This document shows positions 46,981-58,181 of a DNA stretch of 64,000 bases, piece after piece; position 1 is the first letter of the stretch, and the number at the start of each line of letters is the position of its first letter. The position numbers and the translations under genes were made by a program. The notes beneath the pieces were generated by a model that was not told where the DNA came from, did no database searches, and saw only the letters and a list, made by a program, of their open reading frames with translations. Origin of the DNA: Vesta saturnalis (lineage: Eukaryota > Arthropoda > Insecta > Coleoptera > Lampyridae); contig JARFJB010000390.1 in NCBI GenBank assembly GCA_036346205.1, forward strand, positions 492,501 to 556,500, given 5' to 3'.

Positions 46981-47197
46981 GCACTTACCCTACGATTACC
47001 TAAATTAGGATATACTACAAAATTACTTAAAAACACTTACTCTTCCTACGAATAACCATACTGAAGTCATCTTAGAACGACAGCTGAAATTTTTGTTAAA
47101 ACTTCAGAAAATACAATCCTAAACTGATAGAAAATAAATATCATACTGTAACATTAAAAGCGGCTGCCTAAGTATAAACACTAAAACTGGGCCAACT

Positions 47198-47721
47198 TAT
47201 AACATTAAAAAAAAAGCGATGATGTAATATTGAATTTCTTTGAAGTTTAATTCGCCAAATTTATTTATAAAAGTATGTAGAACTTGCGTTGTAAAATGTA
47301 ATTCAAGTAAAAATTTCCATTTAAACCAGAAATAATAGAATAGTAAATTACTGACTTATACGTGCCATTAAAAATAATTATTATAAAAATGCCATATAAA
47401 AGTATGCATTAAAAAAATATGAGTAAAATAATTGCAAACTAAATGCAAAATAAGTAAAATAGAAGTAAAATGAGTATTCCCCTTAAAAGTCTTCACACGT
47501 TGCGCGGATACAATAATTTAAATCCAATTTTTTAAGAAAGGAAACTATAACTATTTATGTAATACTACACCCAAAAGATATGTTCTAGGAAATGCAAATT
47601 AAGTTGCCTTTCTCAATTCTACATATTAATAATTAAAAACTTTTCTAATATTACGCCAAATAAATGAACGATTCTTAAATTAATGTATTTTTTAATACAA
47701 CCACAAAAAAAGGTTGTTACA
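47198..47721 (-). repeat. 3' LTR of the gypsy-type element (short version)
   Basis: 524 bp. Compared with the partner at 50754-51973 it lacks about 550 bp after GATGATGTAATAT and about 165 bp after AGTAGAAGT. The rest matches closely. Confidence 0.8.
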
Positions 47722-47732
47722 AACCCCCTCCT
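47722..47732 (-). promoter_or_regulatory. Polypurine tract of the gypsy-type element
   Basis: On the minus strand AGGAGGGGGTT directly abuts the LTR start TGTAACAACC. A second, similar tract (CCCCCTCCTAAAA on the plus strand) occurs at 48540-48553. Confidence 0.6.
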
Positions 47733-48616
47733 AAAATTTGGACTCGGAGATCACCAAAGCGGAGATTACAAACACTAAACTAATAAATGAAATTATTAAA
47801 ATTTAAAACATACAAAATGTTAAGCTAATTAAAGTATAGGCAATATTTAAAAAATAAAAAGAAAAAGTACGGAAAATGTGGTGATGTCACCATAAAAGCT
47901 AATGACGCGCTACCACCCGCACACGCCACTAGTCGAGAATCAAGGACCCGAAACCTTAAATAAAGTAAAAAACTTTAACTGGTGGGGTTAGTGAAGCAAA
48001 CCACCATCAGGAGAGCAAAATGAGTATCCGGTAAAAAAAATTGAATCTAAGGTAAAAAAACGATCGGAAACCGAAACCTACCATGACTTGAAGGGACAGT
48101 GGGCAGAGAACCAGGAAACGGTTATCGTGCAACTTTATAAAAAATCAAGGCGAAACGCTACTCTACTCGAGAGTATAAAAATAAAAAAATCCTTCCGGAC
48201 TAACAATAAATAAACGCGAGACTTGAGGCCGAGAGAGAGCGGTTCAATTACCCTACCCCGGTGGTCTCAAACCAAGCCTCCTAGGCACATAACACAACTA
48301 CCACTGTTCGATAAGTGAGTCAAAATCGGTAAATCCAAGATACGACTATTTCCATCAGGATGCTTCGTCGTGGAGAACAAGAGAGGCCACTCTACCCTTC
48401 ACGAGATTCAGGCTTCATGTTGTTCCACAGTCGTCGTCCAAGACCCAACATACCCTAACTAACACGCACATTTTATAAATAAATCGAAATCTAGGTGAGA
48501 TAGCAAAGAGAAAGATGAAGCACTCTTACGAACACAACAACCCCCTCCTAAAACTACCAAATCGTCATAATCAGGAAGTGAACTAATCGAGGTTGACACG
48601 GGGCGAACCGAAGTCC

Positions 48617-48898
48617 TCAAGCACCGTTAAAGAATAGTAACACTACACAAATTAGGAAAAACAAAATAACTAAATCAATCAAAAAATAAAAATGTATACA
48701 AACATTACTAGTTTTCTTATCCATGGTTATGAGTTTACACGTCAAATTAACGATCAGAGGTATACTCAAAATAGTTATCTTCAATTTTACTATTGTAACA
48801 ATAGCAAATTGTAAATCCAATAAAGGAAGATAATCTGCCTGAGAACTAATGTCCCAAAAAATCGGCAAAACAATCGCACGATATGATCTAAATGTCAA
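48617..48898 (-). other. Hydrophobic frame between integrase and 3' LTR, unknown
   Basis: A 93-codon minus-strand frame ending in a strongly hydrophobic stretch (LIDLVILFFLICVVLLFF near the C-terminus) lies downstream of integrase, where some gypsy-group elements carry a third frame. I recognise no family motif and the AT-rich composition could give this by chance, so no function is assigned. Confidence 0.25.
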
Positions 48899-49147
48899 AC
48901 ATCATGCTAAACAAATCAATCGCACGATGGGATCTAAATATCGACCATCGCGCCAACAAATGTAGCAAAAAAAATAAGTGGTTTGCAAAGCCACAAAAAT
49001 ATAAAAAATAAAATAATGTGCGAAATAAGCACAAAATAATATTATTTTGAAAAATTATCAAAATAATTAAAAAATATAAATAAGAAAACCAGAATGTAAA
49101 AATACTAAAATAGAAAAATAATTAAAAAGAATACGAAAAAATAAGAA

Positions 49148-49640
49148 CTAATGGGGTTTTAAATCCTTAACATGAAAAACACCTAAGGGTTTATTATCAA
49201 TAGGGGTGGCCAATCGGTACGTAGTTGGACCTACCACCTCAATAACTTTCGCTTCAATAAATTTTGGAGCTAACTTTTGACTATAATTTTTAGTCGCATC
49301 AGATAAAGTAAAATTCTTTTTCCAAACCAAATCGCCATTTAATTTCAACGGACGACGTCGCAAATTGTAAGATTTTGAATTTCTTTCGTAAGCTGCATGT
49401 AAATTTTGTTTAACATGTTTAAAAATGGGTGAAAGTTCATTTAAATCTTGAACTAATTGTTCACGGTTAGCAATAAATAAATCATCCTCTTTGAAATCCT
49501 TTAGCCGACCATAAAAATCTCCAGAAATAGGAACTGTCCGACCAAACGCCAAAAAGGAAGGTGACTCATGAACAGCGTTACGAATATCAATTAAAAACAA
49601 TTCAACAGAGAAGAAGTACAGTCGAAGAAAATAAAAAATG
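49148..49640 (-). pseudogene. gypsy-type integrase, C-terminal half
   Basis: The minus frame has NAVHESPSFLAFGRTVPISG, the conserved end of the integrase core region with HxSxxxxxFGR, then a helical segment (NLHAAYERNSKSYNLRRRPL). After it come VWKKNFTLSDATKNYSQKLAPKF and EVVGPTTYRLA, the C-terminal GPY/F-type module that contacts chromatin or target DNA, and VFHVKDLKPH. The catalytic DDE residues lie upstream and are not present. The frame ends at a normal stop, 49148. Confidence 0.85.
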
Positions 49641-49689
49641 GAATTTACACACCAATAACACAAAAATGTGTTAAACTTTCGCATCTAAA

Positions 49690-49985
49690 CTACTACCATT
49701 AAATTTTAAATTTTGTTTATAAACAGGAACAGAACTTTTAGAAATTTGTAAGTTATTAATTAACTTGGAAAAATCGTCAGTAGGAATATTAACTGAAGTA
49801 TTAACAGGGTCGTTTTGTAACATCGAAATATTAGAAGTATCTAAATTTGAAACATCATTATTTAATTCAATAGTTTTCGTTAAATGGATTCAATAAATTC
49901 TAATGAATCGTTACATAAATTTAATAACTGATCGTATAAATATAAAAATTCATTATCAAAAGTAATGTAATTTAAGCGTTTCAAA
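49690..49985 (-). pseudogene. gypsy-type gag fragment, misplaced
   Basis: Minus frames read FDNEFLYLYDQLLNLCND and then FSKLINNLQISKSSVPVYKQ followed by NLKFNGSS, like the start of gag in this group (a linker, then VPVYKW-type and FxG blocks). It lies downstream of the reverse transcriptase piece and upstream of integrase in the reading direction, whereas gag should come first. Confidence 0.45.
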
Positions 49986-50265
49986 ATTTAAATAAATGTA
50001 TTAACAATTGAATGTTATGAAGTTTATCAATAACAAAACCTAAATATGATAATTGAGGTTTACAAAATTCACATTTATCTAAATTAATGTTTAACTTGGC
50101 ATCATTTAGCCTTTTAAAAACTTCTTTTAAATAAAACGTGTTCCTTGAAAGTACTTGAAAAAACAATAATATCGTTTAAATAAACAAAAACTGATTGAGA
50201 TAAATCATGTCCTAAAATGGAATCCATAAATCGTTATAATGTATTGGGAGCGTTTTTAATAATTC
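49986..50265 (-). pseudogene. gypsy-type reverse transcriptase fragment
   Basis: The minus strand gives APNTL*RFMDSILG, then VFVYLNDIIVFSSTFKEH, in which the catalytic YxDD has become YLND, then EVFKRLNDAKLNINLDKCEF and QLSYLGFVID. These are contiguous palm and thumb-start blocks of Ty3/gypsy polymerases. Sequence on both sides lacks the rest of the domain. Confidence 0.85.
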
Positions 50266-50753
50266 CAATTACATATGTAATCAAATAAATTTCTCAATTT
50301 AATTTACGTCTCTCACATTTTGTCAACCTTTCTGTTTCATTTACATTTAAAAAAATTTTAATTCTACTAATATAACTCATCACTATTTATAAAGCATCAA
50401 CTAAGTAATTTAAATTTGACATCGTAAAAAATATTATATAACACAACCAATAAATTTCATTATGTATAAACACATAAAAATACCAAGCGTAACACTAAAT
50501 GGTAACACTCCTTAAAATTCTGTCAACTCTTAACATAATCAAAGTAAACAAACACAAGTGAGAACAACTAGCATTGAAACAACAGCAAATCCCTTTTTCT
50601 GGCCCCAGTGTAATATTAACACACACATGTAATAAAAATCTCAAATACAAAGTAATAAATTTCAATCAATAAATTTCAATGTCCCTGCTCGCCTGCGCCA
50701 ATTTGTAACATTAAATTGCGTCAATATTTAACAACAACAAATAACGCCAAATT

Positions 50754-51029
50754 GTAACATTATAATAAAAAAAAGCGATGATGTAATATACAATTCGTAA
50801 TTGATCGAATGACTTTAATTAATATAACAAGTTACCAAATAATAATCGCTACTGCCGTCGGCTCAATCGGAAGATGAAGATAAGGGAGAGTTCTAATATA
50901 CTGAGAAGTTAACCTACCTGAAATTCTACTTGCTTCCCATCTGCTTAGTTATTTTCACTTCACTTAATTCATAAAAAAATGTTATCTAAAAATTATGAAA
51001 AAATGATAAAATCTCGAGCGCCATGTTGT

Positions 51030-51080
<51 letters not shown>

Positions 51081-51973
51081 AACAACAAAACCTAGTTATG
51101 AATAATAATAAACAATTTATCAAAATGAAAATAAAATAACATGATATACTTAAGTTTATTCAATATCTGATTGAAAACGTAAAAAAATCAGAAGTCTTGT
51201 AGTATTCTAAAATTATATAAAAAAACATTACCTTTGAACGGTTCTGTACATAAACTGTAACTGGTAACTATGAAGCAGAATGGTGAACTTGGTGAGGTCA
51301 ATGTCTTGCTTATTTATCCTTAATATATTGTGTCCATAATTTTATTGAATTTCTTTGAAGTTTAATTCGCCAAATTTATTTATAAAAGTATGTAGAACTT
51401 GCGTTGTAAAATGTAATTCAAGTAAAAATTTCCATTTAAACCAGAAATAAGAGAATAGTAAATTACTGACTTATACGTGCCATTAAAAATGCCATATAAA
51501 AGTATGCATTAAAAAAATATGAGTAAAATAATTGCAAACTAAATGCAAAATAAGTAAAGTAGAAGTGCCTAAAAAAAGCAAAGGTTTTAGTTTTAAAATA
51601 TAATGAATTAGAAAATAACTTACCATCACAATCTGATGGCACCAAATATAAAAAAATTAGGTAAAAATCATGCTTACTGCTGTAACATTCAGCATTAAGT
51701 GAATTAAAAAAAAGGCTTTCAGAATAACTCAAATGAGTATTCCCCCTAAAAGTCTTCACGCGTTGCGCGGATACAATAATTTAAATCCAATTTTTTAAGA
51801 AACTATTTATGTAATATTACACCCAAAAAATATGTTCTAGAAAATGCAAATTAAGTTGCCTTTCTCAATTCTACATATTAATAATTAAAAACTTTTCTAA
51901 TATTACGCCAAATAAATGAACGATTCTTAAATTAATGTATTTTTTAATACAACCACAAAAAAAGGTTGTTACA
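50754..51973 (-). repeat. 5' LTR of the gypsy-type element (long version)
   Basis: 1220 bp, with the same ends as the 47198-47721 copy but two extra internal blocks (about 50795-51342 and 51567-51732). The first contains a (TA)n tract at 51033-51078. Just left of it, a second TGTAACATT (50704) and the minus-strand primer-binding sequence TGGCGCAGGCGAGCAGGGAC (50680-50700 area) occur, so the exact inner boundary is ambiguous by about 50 bp. Confidence 0.7.
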
Positions 51974-52305
51974 ATACTTTTCATTTAAATCTCGCAACTA
52001 CAATTTAAACCAACTTCAGGAATTCGTCGCGAAAGTACAGTTTTGGTACTTGTATAAAATTTGTTATTTTATACAAATTATTTGTTTAACACCTTTTTGA
52101 CATTTTGTTGTAGGTCTCTACAGTGTCTGCCATGACGAGTTGAATTATTTACAAAACCTAGTTTAACTAAAATATTTTCAGTTTCATGCATTTTTGGTAA
52201 TAAAACTAAAAATTAATTTTTGGTTGGCTTTACTTGTAAGTAATCAACAATGAATAAATGCCATTAACTTAACTAATAGTCAGGTAGTACACATAAAACA
52301 CAGTA
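51974..52305. other. AT-rich spacer, nothing recognised
   Basis: About 330 bp between the gypsy LTR and the next long-TIR transposon. No gene. Confidence 0.6.
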
Positions 52306-54884
52306 TACAGGGTGTCCAAAGCGTCACCCGGCGGAAGATTGTGGCTTCGCTGTTGATTTTTCATTAAAATCATTTATGCAAAAGTTATATGGTTCCAATA
52401 CGCGCACAACTTAAAAATGCTTTAGCACCTACAGGGTGGTTTTTAAAAGTAAGAGGGTATCAACTGTATATTATTAAATTTTTGTATAGGCTAATGAATA
52501 AGCTTTGTAACGATGTTTACATTTGTACATATAAAATGCAACGTTGCCAAGTTATTTAACAAAAATGTATTTTTTTCCTCAATGTAAGGTTAGCAATAAA
52601 AATTAATTCTTGATTTATTTATAAGTTGAGACAAATTAGTTCAGGGATATAATTAAGCTAGGTGTAGGCTTTGAAAAGATGTAAACGTTTTATTGACATA
52701 TTGAATAGGGGAGAGAAGGCTCCGTGTGAAACTTTAGCATGTTCAGCGTACATCAATTCTCTTATTTCAAATGGAACACCCTGTATATTTTGATATAGAC
52801 GAATAGTACTCTTAAAGACACAACTTTTATCTAAATACATTGATACCGCTAAAATTTATAGGTTTTAAAATATTTCCATTTTTAAAATTTTTCTGTAATT
52901 ATTTTATAACGTAACGATTTAATAGAGTGTCATGATTTCAAGGCACAATACCAGATTAGTAATAGTAATAATTAATTTTATTAAATATTTTTAACAATAA
53001 ACTAAATAATGTAATATTGAAATAATAAACAAACAATTAACAAGAACAAGAAGTAGGTAAGTCAAACACATGCAAATGTGCACTTAAAAAAATTATAAAT
53101 AAGCTTCAAACAAGCCTCCTCTTTTCTCAATGCACTGATTCAATCGTTGTATGTAGGAACGTTGTAAATTATGCAACATTTGTTGGGTTACATTGCGAAA
53201 CGCTTGTTGAATTCTTTCTCTCATATTTTCTGCAGTAGTCGGCGATGTTCTATAAACATCATTTTTAATGTAGCCCCATAAAAAATAGTCCATGAAAGTC
53301 AGATCGGGTGATCTATCTAGCCACCTGATAGGCCCATAACGACCTATCCAACGATCAGGAAATTGCTGATTTAAAAACTCCGCCACATTACTAGCCGAAT
53401 GCGCAGGAGTGCCATCTTGTTGGAACCATATTTCCTCATTAGCGAATGGGATGTCTCTTCAATCCATGGTAGCACGTTGGTTTGCAATAAATTTAAATAA
53501 TTTACTGCATTTAAATTGTTTTCCAAAAAATACGATCCTAATAATCTGTTGCCAATAATATCAGCGCAAATATTGGGACTCCATCGACGCTGATTGTTTC
53601 TGTATCTAATTATATGTGAATTTTCCATGGCGTAATAGTGACAATTATGTCTATTTACAAAATAATTGTTATGAAAAATAGGTTCGTCTGTCATCATAAC
53701 TGTATTAAAAAAATATGTTGTTGTTAACGACAGTAATTTAATCATGTTTATCCAATGCCTGGTGGAGTTGAATCTTGTATGGATGGTATTTATATCCATT
53801 AATTATATAGTGTATTGTTGATTTCTGTAAATCATGTTCCACTGCAATTTTTCTACTACTTATTTGAGGGTTTTATTGTATAGCTTGAAGTACCACTAGT
53901 TGAGTTTCCTCGTTGTTTACAGGTTATGGACAATTGTTCTTTTTATATGCAATCGATCCTGTTTCCTCAAATTTACTTTTTAAATTTTCAAGAACTCATT
54001 AATCTGGACAACGGGCATCGGGAAATTTTTGTTTATAAATTCTAGAAGCAAGTGAACAATTACCTTGGGCTTCTCGTATTATGTAAATCATTTTAATTCG
54101 TTCTTCGTATATTTTAAAATTTTAAAATTTAAAGTTAACTTCTCTTAATTCAAGTTTTATTCTAAACACAAATGTAGTGAAAAGGTAGTTTTGAAATAAA
54201 TCAAAATAATCAAAATAATTGATATATTAAAATTTTGTTTTATTGTTTTTAAATCATGGCACTCTATTGAATCGTTACGTTATAAAATAATTATAGAAAA
54301 ATTAAAAGGATGGAAATATTTTGAAAACTATAAATTTTAGCGGTATCAATGCATTTAGATAAAAGTTAGGTCTTTAAGAGTATTATTCATCCATATCAAA
54401 ATATACAGGGTGTTCCATTTGAAATAAGAGAATTGATGTGCATTGAACACGGAGCCTTCTCTCCTCTATTCAATATATCAATAAAACGTTTACATCTTTT
54501 CAAAGCCTGTACCTAGATCACTGAACTAATTTGTCTCAACTTAGACAATAAATCAAGAATTAATTTTTATTGCTAACCTTACATTCAGGAAAAAAATACA
54601 TTTTTGTTAAATAACTTGGCAACGTTGCATTTTATATGTGCAAATGTATACATCGTTGAAAAGCTTATTCATTAGGATATCCAAGAATGTACTGATATAC
54701 AGGGTGTTCCATTTCAAATAAAAAAGTTCATACGCCCCTACTTTTACGAATCACCCTGTAGGTGCTAAAATATTTTTAAGTTGTGCACGTATTGGAACCA
54801 TATAACTTTTGTATAAATGATTTTAATAAAAAATCAACAGCGAAGCCACAATCTTCCGTCGCGTGACGCTTTGGACACCCGGTA
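52306..54884 (-). mobile_element. DD41D-type transposon with ~0.64 kb terminal inverted repeats
   Basis: The ends are TACAGGGTGTCCAAAGCGTC (52306) and, complemented, TACCGGGTGTCCAAAGCGTC (54884 inward), with TA at both. The arms run to about 52945 and 54250. Direct internal copies of the terminal motif lie 124 bp in on the left (52430) and 125 bp in on the right (54759). Reversed termini GGAACACCCTGTA (52773-52785) and TACAGGGTGTTCC (54404-54416) close off symmetrical 480-bp terminal segments. The right arm has an additional terminus-like copy at 54698. The transposase lies on the minus strand in the centre. Confidence 0.85.
53093..54091 (-). pseudogene. DD41D-type transposase, frameshifted
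   Basis: From 54091: MIYIIREAQGNCSLASRIYK, the usual opening of this family (a GEARGNxxxAxRIY-like block), then stops in the helix-turn-helix region, then MMTDEPIFHNNYFVNRHNCH with the first aspartate and PNICADIIGNRLLG. A frame change near 53390 separates FQQDGTPAHSASN (second aspartate) from PDRWIGRYGPIRWLDRSPDL and TFMDYFLWGY (third aspartate, 41 residues after the second). The C-terminus (IQRLNQCIEKRGGLFEAYL, stop at 53093) is the normal family end. Acidic residues are intact but the frame is not. Confidence 0.8.
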
Positions 54885-55108
54885 TACTTCATAAACAAAG
54901 TAAAGCATAAAAATAATTTGTTTTAAAACCAAACTTATAATTGAAAAAATTGTAACCGTAGAAACTAAATTAATGATTATTTTTATAAATTAACAACATT
55001 AAATATAACATTTTTAAATAAAAATAAAAACTGTTAAATTATAATAAATGCTCGAACTGAACATTTTTCAATTCTTTTTAAAAAGCTGCCATGAGTAGCA
55101 CTCTGATT

Positions 55109-55440
55109 TTATTCTGGAGAAAGAGATCTAAATGCACTTTGAACTCTTTCCTGGCAATCTTCTTTTGTTGTGAGTGGCACAGCGTACACTATATCTTTTA
55201 TACAACCCCAAACAAAAAACGTAATGGAGTTAATGCAGTATTCATGAGGACCCTTATTTGCTATCAAACGATCCTCAAAACGGTTTTCCAAAAAAATATT
55301 TGCAAACGCACTATTATGAGGTGGAGCTCCGTCATGTTGGTACCACAACTGGCTCCAATTCAAATTTAGCGGTCGTAAATAATCATTTAAAATGTTAAGG
55401 TATCTTTCGCCTAAAATATTTAAAATTTTAATGCAAAAAT
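55109..55440 (-). pseudogene. Isolated DD41D-type transposase fragment
   Basis: The minus frame reads LRPLNLNWSQLWYQHDGAPP and HNSAFANIFLENRFEDRLIA, then ITFFVWGCIKDIVY and CQERVQSAFRSLS. The second aspartate is present (QHDGAPPH). The PDLxxLD block has been replaced by YCINSITF, losing the third. It lies just right of the 52306-54884 element but outside its terminus, and differs from it in sequence, so it is a separate, older copy without recognisable ends. Confidence 0.7.
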
Positions 55441-55470
55441 TGATTTACAATCACTAATTAGTTTAGCATA

Positions 55471-55899
55471 GGGGGGTTCAATCCATTGGCTAAATTTTAG
55501 CCCCTAATTGAGGTCCTTTTGGCCGTATTAAGAGCCCTTTTGGCGATCTACCCCCTTGGTTAGGGGTGTTGGATGCCCCAAGGGTGTGGTTTAGCCACCA
55601 TTTTGGCTGGGTTATGAGGGGGGTTAGGATTAGATAAGGCCCTTATGGCTTCATTAAGTGGGGTTAAGACTAGGCCACACCCTTTCCTTTTGATTGTTTG
55701 GTTGTACGTGTATTAAAGAGGAGCTAAGACTAGACCATGCCCATCCCTTTACCTGACTGGTTGGGCGAGTGTCCGCACCCTGGCGGTCTCTCATACAACC
55801 AATCAGGTTATAGGGTTAGCCCGCCAAAAACATTCTTAAGACGGCCAAAAGGACCTTAATTAGGGGCTTAAGTTCAGCCAAGGGGTTGAAAACACCCCC
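55471..55899. mobile_element. GC-rich foldback MITE (~430 bp)
   Basis: Inverted arms: GGGGGGTTCAATCCATTGGC (55471) pairs with GCCAAGGGGTTGAAAACACCCCC (ending 55899), continuing inward through TTAGCCCCTAATTGAGGTCC against GGACCTTAATTAGGGGCTTA. A second, inner hairpin pairs ACCTGACTGGTTG (55752 area) with CAACCAATCAGGTT (55796 area). Base composition is much richer in G and C than the surroundings. No coding capacity and no clear target duplication. Confidence 0.7.
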
Positions 55900-55954
55900 G
55901 AAAAGAAGCCGATCCTACCCTCAACCCCGCTGCTAGCCTCCCCAGACCCCCACT

Positions 55955-55982
55955 CAGAGGGCGGGGCCTATGACGTCACTAA
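55955..55982. promoter_or_regulatory. GC box next to a perfect CRE-like palindrome
   Basis: GGGCGGGGCC (55959-55968) is followed 2 bp later by TGACGTCA (55971-55978). Both are textbook transcription-factor sites and fall in a small GC-rich island in AT-rich DNA, with AAAATGGCG 10 bp further on. No gene is visible downstream on either strand within 800 bp, so promoter activity is only a possibility. Confidence 0.3.
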
Positions 55983-56019
55983 AAACAAAATGGCGTAAGT
56001 GCGGGGCTCCTTCTAGTAG

Positions 56020-56829
56020 TATAGAATTCTATTAATGCAGTAAAAAAATAGGGTTGCTATTTAAAAAAATTCACGTTTTGAATTTTTGAAATTGTAAAAT
56101 TTGAGACCATTTATAATTTTTAATTTATTTTTTTAAGATTCTGTAAGCTGTGAGTTCTATCTGTGCAAGTATTCAAAAATATTTGGCCTAGCTCGCGTGT
56201 ACCTTGAGAAATTATATTTTTTGTGGTGCATCTGTAAAAAATTTTGAAAAAATAAAATAACTCAAAAACAGTGCACTTTAGACATAGGATGCTTTTTACA
56301 AACCAACATTTAAATTTAACCTAGATTTTAAAAATATAATAAAAAAGGGTACATTTCATTTACAATAACAGAGTTAGAGTCTACTTCCGGTATAACCGGA
56401 AGCTGCATACAACTGAAAATATTTTAGTTAAATTAGATTTTTTAATTAACCACTGTATACAAATTTTCCAAAAAAATATTTTGAGTAGTTTTACATATAC
56501 ATAGCGACTATATTTTGGAATAATTACTAATGTAACACCTTTATCTGCTTAAACGGAAATGAGATTATTTTTGTTAATTTCATCCTTAACTGATTTGATA
56601 AGATTTGTTGTTTGGTGCTTTTTCAAAGTAAACTTTTTACGCAAATTAGCAATTTGAAATTTCGCATAATTATGATTACGTCTAAAATTCATTTTGCATA
56701 CTACTGCCAAAGTTTCTTTTGTAGTATGAGTATAGAAATTAGGCAATACTAAACACAGACATTTTAAGTATAGAATTATAATTTATAACAAGCTTACAGT
56801 TTTACCATAATGATTTGGTACCATAATTA
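56020..56829. other. AT-rich stretch, nothing recognised
   Basis: About 800 bp with no protein-like frame beyond a lysine/asparagine-rich 65-codon minus frame (56549-56746) without motif. The palindrome TTCCGGTATAACCGGAA lies at 56385-56401. Confidence 0.55.
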
Positions 56830-56925
56830 CTTTTTTTTTTTATGTAGATTAAATCGCGCCGACTGCTATGGTCTTATGGCCATTTCATACGTATATTTGT
56901 ATGTTTACTGGATTTTCAGTTATGT

Positions 56926-58180
56926 TTAAATGTATTTATACAGGTCTGTGTCCTTCAGAAAGCAAAGGAACTGTTGTACTTTGTGTTCATCTGCATTTAT
57001 TATGTTTTCAATGTTACTGTCCAGTTTCAGCCTAGTTCTGACATTATTATACAATGGGCATTCTACAAAGATGTGCTCTAACGTTATATATTCATTACAG
57101 AGGTTACATTTCCTTCTGGCTGTTTTGCCCAGTAGATATAGGTGTGTTAGATTGGTGTGTCCTATTCTGATCCGAGCCGCAACAACTTCATCCCTTCTTG
57201 AGAGTTTTCCGGGTTTCCACGCTTTTATGTTTGTTTTATATTTTGCTGACCTTGTGTTTGATTGGTTTCATACAGCTTGCCGTTCAGATATTGATTTAGT
57301 TCTTAGGTATTGCTTGAGATCTTGTGGTGCGACTGTTAAGATGTCTTTAGATGTTTTAGTAGCAGCTTCTCTTGCAGTTGCGTCTGCTCTTTTGTTTCCC
57401 TCTATATCTACATGTCCTGGAATCCACATTATAATAATTTTTTTAGGGATCTTTAATAAGCTGTGTATTTGTTCTTTGATCATGTTTGTTAGAGGGTCGC
57501 TTGTAGAGTTTTGTTCTCCTATTATTTCGATGGCGCTTAGGGAGTCACTGAAGATAATATATTTTGTATCATTATAGTGTCTGCATAGAAGGAGCGCCTG
57601 CCAAATTGCGTATAGTTCAGCAGATAAACTACGGGTTATGTTGCTATGGGACCAATTTTGTTCTGTGCCCTCAATAGACAATCCACTACCAATTCCATCT
57701 TTTGTCTTTGACCCGTCAGTGTATATTTTTATGTGTTTTGGGTACTGGTTTATAATTGTATTAAAGGCGTTTGTTGTAAGTTGAAGCTAATGTATCTTTC
57801 TTTTTTAGTTTTTTTTAAATCTAACATAATCTTTACTTCAGGTTCTAACCATGGCGAAGTCTAAGGTTGTGCAAGGTTTATTATTGTTGGTAGGTGTACG
57901 TCCATTTCTTTTATAGCCTCTAGAGCTCTTATAATAGTCGGTCTACTCACTGATCGCATTTTCTCAAACTGTATTATCGTTTCCTTATCTTGTATTATTG
58001 GGTAATTTAGATGCTGTGGGTGTGACAAAATTTTAGAAATATAGTTATATAATTGAATTTTTCTGCGTATTTTCAGTGATGTTGCGCCTGCATCCGCAAG
58101 GATTGACATTATAGGGCTCATTCTAAACGCACCTGTTGCCATTCTTATTCCTTTGGCGTGTACTGTATCCAAAGGCCTTA
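56926..58180 (-). pseudogene. LINE B ORF2, 3' half: thumb, RNase H, CCHC end
   Basis: The frame from 58172 (LRPLDTVHAKGIRMATGAFR) is the region just after the reverse transcriptase. The RNase H domain (57681-57268) shows LSAELYAIWQAL with the catalytic E, FSDSLSAI with D and WIPGHVDIEGNKRAD with the final H and D. The C-terminal part (57240-56926) reads VVAARIRIGHTNLTHLYLLG and ARRKCNLCNEYITLEHIFVE then C, a CX2CX7HX4C finger typical of LINEs with RNase H. The stop is at 56926-56928. Frame changes near 57780 and 57250 break the protein. Confidence 0.9.
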
Positions 58181-58181
58181 G

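Larger units (their letters stand above)
47198..51973 (-). mobile_element. Ty3/gypsy-type LTR retrotransposon, rearranged
   Basis: Two related LTRs, 47198-47721 and 50754-51973, share their ends: about TGTAACATT on the left (TATAACATT in the left copy) and GGTTGTTACA on the right, together with several hundred bp between. Reading on the minus strand, a purine-rich tract lies next to the left (3') LTR and a TGGCGCAG-type primer-binding sequence next to the right (5') LTR. Internally only pieces of gag, reverse transcriptase and integrase remain, in an abnormal order. No protease or RNase H was found. Confidence 0.8.

Noticed and set aside
48617..48898. Envelope-like gene of a gypsy-group element
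   Set aside because: Only a hydrophobic C-terminal stretch supports it; no signal peptide, cleavage site or family motif is readable, so it is listed as unknown.
56930..57577. 215-codon plus frame
   Set aside because: Antisense of the LINE B RNase H and CCHC region; its cysteine- and leucine-rich translation has no family motif.
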